Below the pieces are notes generated by a model, which saw only the letters and a program-made list of their open reading frames with translations, was not told the DNA's origin and did not search any database. A DNA stretch of 49,872 nt, taken from positions 1,361,155 through 1,411,026 of the forward strand of contig KQ482032.1 in the NCBI GenBank assembly GCA_001430745.1. Reading direction: 5' to 3'. Shown piece after piece: positions 44,918 through 49,872 of this stretch (position 1 is the stretch's first letter; every line of letters begins with the position of its first letter). The DNA comes from Auxenochlorella pyrenoidosa (Eukaryota > Chlorophyta > Trebouxiophyceae > Chlorellales > Chlorellaceae). A program made the position numbers and the translations under genes.

Positions 44918-47429
44918 TCAATCGTGCTTGCCGCCGCCTGCGCGGCGCTGCAGCAGGTCTTTGATGAGCTTCAGGCACGTGGGCTGCAGGCGCGCAGCAT
45001 GCCGCGCGGCCAGCACCGCCGCCTGCTCCTCAGCAGGCCGTCCCAGCTTCTGCGCTTCCTCCTCATCCTCGTGCTGCTGCTGCTCTGCGCCCTCTGCTGC
45101 TGCTGCCCCGACCTCCTGAAGCACTGGTGCTGCCCCAGAGCTGCCCGCCTGCTCGGCTGCTGCTGCTGCTGCTGCTGCCTGATCCTCCAGCCGCTGCCGG
45201 CTGTAGTGCTGGCGCAGCGTGTCTGCCAGCGTGCGCAGCGCTGCCTCCACATCGGCGCCCCACAGCGGCGAGGGGCGGCGGGACACCGCCTGCATGTCCG
45301 CCATCAGCTGCAGCGCCTGCAGCACGCCCGGCACCTGCGCATGGCGACGCAGGCACGACGCCAAGGCACCGGTCAGATCCAAGACCTCTCAGGCAGCCGG
45401 TGTGCAAATGCAGACAGCAGCAGGCTGCTTGTGCGTGGCAGACTGCATCACTCATCGCCATGACAGCGGCAGGGCGTACTTTGTCGTGAGCGGGCTGCCC
45501 AGTTGTAGGACTCCTCTCACCTTTTCACCGGGGATCGCGTCCTGCAGCAGTGCTACCAGCTCTTTGCCGTCCCCGCCCAACAACAGGCGCCACAGGGCAC
45601 CATGCAGCGCGGCGGCGCCGCCAGGCACCATGGCAGGACCGCCCACAGCAGCGCCAAAGCCGGGCACCGCGGCTGCCCAATCGGCCAGTGCCTGCGCCGC
45701 CGTGCACGCCAGCAGCAGCGCGCAGCGCAGGGGCTCGGCGCCGGCCCGGCCGCCCAGCTGGCAGAAGAGCAGGACCAGGGCGCGCAGCAGGCCGCCCCTC
45801 ATGAAGGCCTCCTGAAGCTGCGCGCTGCTCGCGGGCCCCGTGCCCACTCGTGGCGCCTCCAGCACGTAAAAGTAGAGCAGCTGGCAGGGGAGCATGATGC
45901 TGTACAGCTGGTCGGGGGACACGGGCACCTCGGGTGGGTGGGGCGCTCCCGCGGCAGCCGTCGACGCCGCAGCGCGTGCGGCGCGGGCCAGTGCCGCCTG
46001 CTGCTCCTCCAGCTGCGCCGCCGCCACGGGCAGCAGCCGGGCGTGGGTCTCTGCCCACAGCCGGCGGCGTGCCGCTGGCGAGCTGACCTGCGTGGCCAGC
46101 GCCACCGCCGCTGCCAGGCCCTGCTCTGCTGCCAGGGCCGCATCCCGCTTGCTGCCCAGGGTGCTGTTGGCGGCAGCGCTGCCGCCACCATTGCTGCCGG
46201 CCCCGCCAGGGGCAGCCAGGGCATCCAGCAGCGCTGGCAGCGCCGCCTCGAGCTCCGCCGGGCAGGCCGCAAGCCGGTCGGCCGCCAGGCGCAGCAGCAG
46301 CTGCGCCGGGCCCTGCAGCTCCGCCCAGCGGGGGTGCCTGCGCGCCGCGGCCAGGCAGCCTGCCACTCGCTGCATGAGGCCCAGCTCCCGCCAGGCCGTG
46401 GCGTCCGACATCAAGTGATAGCTCAGGTGGCCAGCCAGCTGCCCCAGCTGCTCCGACAGGGCCGCCTGCGCGCCCGAATGCCCGCCTGCCTGCTGCTGCT
46501 GCTGCTGCTGCTGGGCTGCGGGCTGCCGCTGCGCCGTCTCAAGCGGCTCATAAGCGGTGCTGTCATCGTCTTCCTGCACTGAGAGTTCCACATTTGCATT
46601 GGATCAGGGTCTGAGGCAGGCGTGGAACAGAGCCCGTGGGTCAGGGCTAATTGCAGGGGCGATCTGCGTGCCATCTGGAGGCAGGCCATGGGATGTGCAC
46701 CACCCCTGCTAGCATTCTCTCAACCCTTCTCTTGCCTGCTGGGACGAGCGGTGTTCCAGCTGTATCTGCGGCGCTTCAACAGCAGCCGGCAGAGCTGCTT
46801 CTAGCTGCTGACCTTCAAGCAAGCTGCCGGCCGGGCCCGGTGCGAGCGCCAGCTCTGCCAGCTCGGCTGCTGCCGCAGCCTCTGGCGCCTCGAGGCACGA
46901 GTGCAGGCTCTGCAGCACTGCTACTGCAAACAGCCGCTGGTAGAGCGCCGCCAGAGGGGAGGCTACTGCAGCAGGCGCTGCTCCATCTGAGCCATTCTGT
47001 GGAGCGCCAGGCTCGCCGGCGGCAGGCGCCGCTGCCGCCGCCCCCTCGCGCACGACGCTGAGGAAACGGGCACTGACCTTGCTGCGCTGACCACTGGCGT
47101 ACTCCTGTGCCAGTGCGCTGAGCTCCTCCGCAGACACCATCTGAGGCAGTGGAAGGTTTGATTGGCGGTGAGAGCCGTGGCCGGCGGTGCAGGCAGGCAA
47201 GGGCGGCAGCGGTGGCGGCAGGCACCCACCCGCAGCGCAGCATTGGAGAGCCCTTGAAAAGGCTCCGATCACATTCGACAGGGGTTCTCACAGGGAAATC
47301 GAACTGCAGCTTGCCCCACGCAGCCTCGGCCAAAGTGGCTGGCGCCTTAGGACGTGCCGCTGCGTCCTCGGCATCCCTCAGTGCTGCGATCAGCGCCTCT
47401 GCAAAGCCTGCTGGGGGCCGGGCCGCCAT
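44918..47429 (-). CDS. unrecognised alpha-helical protein, 687 residues
   Basis: Exons 47429-47292, 47140-46736, 46573-45521, 45385-44918 join in phase to 687 residues. I do not recognise the family. The N-terminal part (ALIAALRDAEDAA, WGKLQFDFP) is followed by helices rich in Ala/Leu/Glu. Then come an acidic patch (EDDDSTAYEPLE), an eight-residue poly-Gln, and a long region of paired Leu/Ala-rich helices like an armadillo/HEAT solenoid (for example GPAQLLLRLAADRLAACP, MLPCQLLYFYVLEAPRVG, FMRGGLLRALVLLFCQLGG, LTGALASCLRRHAQVPGVLQ). The C-terminus is Gln/Glu-rich and basic. It has no signal peptide or membrane segment, so it is probably a cytosolic or nuclear scaffold (inference). Intron 2 (46574-46735) is best explained by a GC donor (CAG|GCAAGA). 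It is divergent from the acetyl-CoA carboxylase gene. Confidence 0.7.
46490..46513 (-). repeat. trinucleotide repeat coding poly-Gln
   Basis: Eight CTG units on the plus strand code for eight Gln in the unrecognised minus-strand protein. Confidence 0.9.
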
Positions 47430-47779
47430 GGTTGCCCCAAGCCAGCGAGCAAGCTTCAACTGAAGTCGCAGCTATTGCGGCAGGGCCGATCGCTGTGTCA
47501 ATTCTCATACTGAGCAATTGGAGAGCCCAATTGGCGTTGTTGGGGACGTGCTGCGAACATGCTTTGCGGGAGCTTGAATGGAGAGTGCTTGGCAGCCCAC
47601 TGGGCGCTTTGGGAGGCTGGCCTCCACCTTCTCTAAATTCTACGCTTTGTCTTCAACGTTACGTTTCCTGGGGGACCTAAGCTGCCAACACTGACGACAA
47701 TTTTGCCGCTGCGCTCCGAGGATGCCGTCAGCTTGAGCTGTGAGCGGACAGCAACCAGAAGCGCACGGGGCGGTCACCC
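47430..47779. other. intergenic between divergent genes, probable shared promoter
   Basis: 350 bases between the start codons of the unrecognised protein and acetyl-CoA carboxylase. An A+T-richer stretch at about 47500-47710 is the likely core. No factor site was identified. Confidence 0.5.
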
Positions 47780-49657
47780 ATGACGGCCACACAGCCTATG
47801 GAACAGAATGGCAGCCCACGGGTGGGCAGCGGCGGAGGCAAGCACGCCCGCGTCGGCAGTGCTGGCTCAGGCCGCGCCCTCTTCTCCTCTTCGTCCCGCT
47901 CCCTGATGTCCATCTCTTATGGCGACCTGAGCAGGTGGGCAGCAAAGCATCGCAGTTGTATGAGCCATAGAAGTGCAGAAGCCTGGTACACCGACGGGAA
48001 GGCGGGCGGTTGCAGCGGTTGTGGAGGGCCGCTGCAGGTATCCGATGCCGCACGCCAATAGCCTTCAACAGGCAATGGTCGTGGCACAGCCTGAGGCAAA
48101 GAAGCTTGGCGCTGCATCTGTTGTTGGCGCCCTGGCCAGCACCAGGGATGCCGCTGTCGCTGCCGATTGCTGCTGTGACTGGGGATGCCGCTGTCATGCT
48201 GGCCGCCCTCGTGCTTCCCACGGCTCGGCCCTCCCACCTTCCCGCCCCCGTCGTTCCTTACCTGCTGCAGCTCTGCCGCCCGGTTGGGCGTGCCCAAGCG
48301 CACTGCTGAGCTGGCGGCGCAGTTGGATGCGTGCGTGGCGGCCTGGGGCGGCGACCGCCCCATCCACTCGGTGCTGGTGGCCAACAACGGGCTGGCGGCC
48401 ACCAAGTTCATCCGCTCCATCCGCTCCTGGGCATACAAGAACTTTGGGAACGACCGGGCGGGTGAGCCGAGCTGCAGAGGGAGGGCTCTGCGGTTGCCAT
48501 GCAACAGCCCATGGGACGCACTCAGCAGGGGCCGTGGGCAGCACAGGGCGCTGGGGGCCGGTGCTGGGGCCCGCCGGCCTGCCCGCCCCGCCGCCAGTCC
48601 CCCCCCCCCTCCTCCTGCATGCCCGCCGCACTGCCACTGCTCAATGCGTTCCTTCCAACCGGGCCCGCGCCCCTCCCCCTGCCCTGCCGCGCAGTCAACC
48701 TCATCGCCATGGCCACCCCGGAGGACATGCGGGCCGACGCCGAGCACATCCGCATGGCCGACCAGTTTGTTGAGGTGCCGGGGGGCAAGAACTCCAACAA
48801 CTATGCCAACGTGCTGATGATCGCGGCCATGGCCATGCGCGCCGGCGTGGACGCCGTGTGGCCCGGCTGGTGAGTGAGGCGGCAGGCCGGCTGGGGGCCA
48901 CGGGCTGGGAGGGTGCTGGCTGGGAGCTGGGGGGGGGGGGGGAGGGGGGGCTGCTTGGAAGGCGCCAGTTGGGAATGCTCTCACACAAGCAGTGAGAGAA
49001 TGCTGGATTTCATGGTGTGGCTCGCTGCGCACCTCCCACACGTGCCCCGTCCTCTCCCCGCCGCCCTCCCCCCCCCCTAGGGGCCACGCCTCTGAGAAGC
49101 CCGAGCTGCCCAAGGCGCTGGAGGAGACCCCCACCGCCATCCGCTTCCTGGGGCCCGGCGCCGCCGCCATGGCGGCCCTGGGCGACAAGATCGGGTCCAC
49201 CATCCTGGCGCAGTCTGCGGGGGTGCCCACGCTGCCCTGGAGCGGCGACGGCGTCACGGTGGACTATGCTGGTGAGCGGGGCCTGACGGAAGGGTGGGCA
49301 GATGGCCCAGCCCTCGGCAGGGATGGGCTTGGAGAGAGCGGCGAGGGCTCCCGCTCTGTGTTTGGCAGGTGCGCGCATGGACGTGCCCATGACAGCGTGT
49401 GCGCTGCAGTTGCTCGCCGGCGGCCCCCATTCTGCCTGCATGCTTGCCCCGATGCCAGCTGATCGCCCTCTCCCCTTCCCTGCACCGCCCTCTGCCGCCG
49501 CCCGCCTGCAGCCTGCTCCGACGGCGTGATCCCCCCAGACGTGTATGATCGCGCCTGCATCCACAACCTGGCCGAGGCGCTCGAGTGCTGCAACCGCATC
49601 GGCTACCCCGTCATGCTCAAGGCCTCCTGGGGTGGCGGCGGCAAGGGCATCCGCAAG
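47780..49657 (+). CDS. ACC1: acetyl-CoA carboxylase, eukaryotic multidomain form (5' part)
   Basis: Visible exons 47780-47934, 48271-48461, 48695-48869, 49081-49271, 49512-49657 join in phase to 286 codons; the gene continues past the right edge. After a Ser/Gly-rich N-terminus ([13 protein letters not shown]) the biotin carboxylase domain begins: [85 protein letters not shown], and the ATP-grasp glycine loop [15 protein letters not shown]. The enzyme carboxylates acetyl-CoA to malonyl-CoA, the committed step of fatty-acid synthesis and elongation. The fused eukaryotic type is indicated by the [16 protein letters not shown] and [11 protein letters not shown] signatures. No clear plastid transit peptide is present, so it is probably cytosolic, alongside a separate prokaryotic-type plastid enzyme (inference). 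The start at 47780 is the first ATG in frame. Confidence 0.96.
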
Positions 49658-49872
49658 GTGGGTTCTGCTGGCAGCCGTGCGCCCTGCAGGCTGGTCGCAT
49701 GCCATGCGGACCGTGTCGCCCTGCACTCCACAGTTGGGCGCATGGGCCGGCGCTGCTGCGCTGCATCTGTCAAGGTCTTCCCAGCCACGCCGGCATTGCA
49801 CGCTGAAGGACACGCAGGCGGTTGTCATCAGGCTTTGCTTGCAGGCGGGCCGCCGCTAGGCGCTCCTCTCTC

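Overview
This window is nuclear DNA from a green alga, most likely a Chlorella-like trebouxiophyte (inference). It is very G+C-rich, and almost every gene is split into many short exons with GT-AG introns and an unusual number of GC-AG introns. The proteins read from it are plant/algal: a plastid-targeted PsbX, an organellar seryl-tRNA synthetase, a plant-type uncoupling protein, a eukaryotic multidomain acetyl-CoA carboxylase and augmin. TGTAA poly(A) signals, typical of chlorophytes, follow many stop codons. I rebuilt each gene by joining exons whose splice sites, reading phase and family homology all agree; those joins are models, not transcript evidence.

Layout. (-) MurE-like protein, running off the left edge. 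(+) Kelch protein of the nitrile-specifier-like family. (-) FANCL, the Fanconi anaemia E3 ligase. (+) F420:NADP-oxidoreductase-like protein. (+) aspartate aminotransferase. (+) organellar seryl-tRNA synthetase, with a 544-base assembly gap in its last intron. (-) augmin subunit 3 (HAUS3/AUG3-like), apparently lacking the usual N-terminus. (+) large two-helix PXA-PX-Nexin_C sorting nexin. (+)(+) two tandem secreted LysM-FAS1-LysM proteins. (-) NCBP3-like cap-binding protein. (+) mitochondrial uncoupling protein. (-) PsbX. (-) a 687-residue protein I do not recognise. (+) start of acetyl-CoA carboxylase, running off the right edge.

Most of these are ordinary housekeeping genes and do not form one pathway. 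Head-to-head pairs probably share short promoters. The most distinctive element is the tandem pair at 29140-35429: both genes encode a signal peptide, a Cys-bracketed LysM, one FAS1 domain and a second Cys-bracketed LysM, with nearly the same exon structure. This suggests a recently expanded family of secreted glycan-binding adhesion proteins, plausibly of the cell wall (inference). Other points of interest are a RING with a polyalanine insertion in FANCL, several GC-AG introns (one directly after the catalytic lysine codon of the aminotransferase), a deazaflavin-type reductase in a eukaryote, and a perfect 13-bp hairpin upstream of the uncoupling protein gene.
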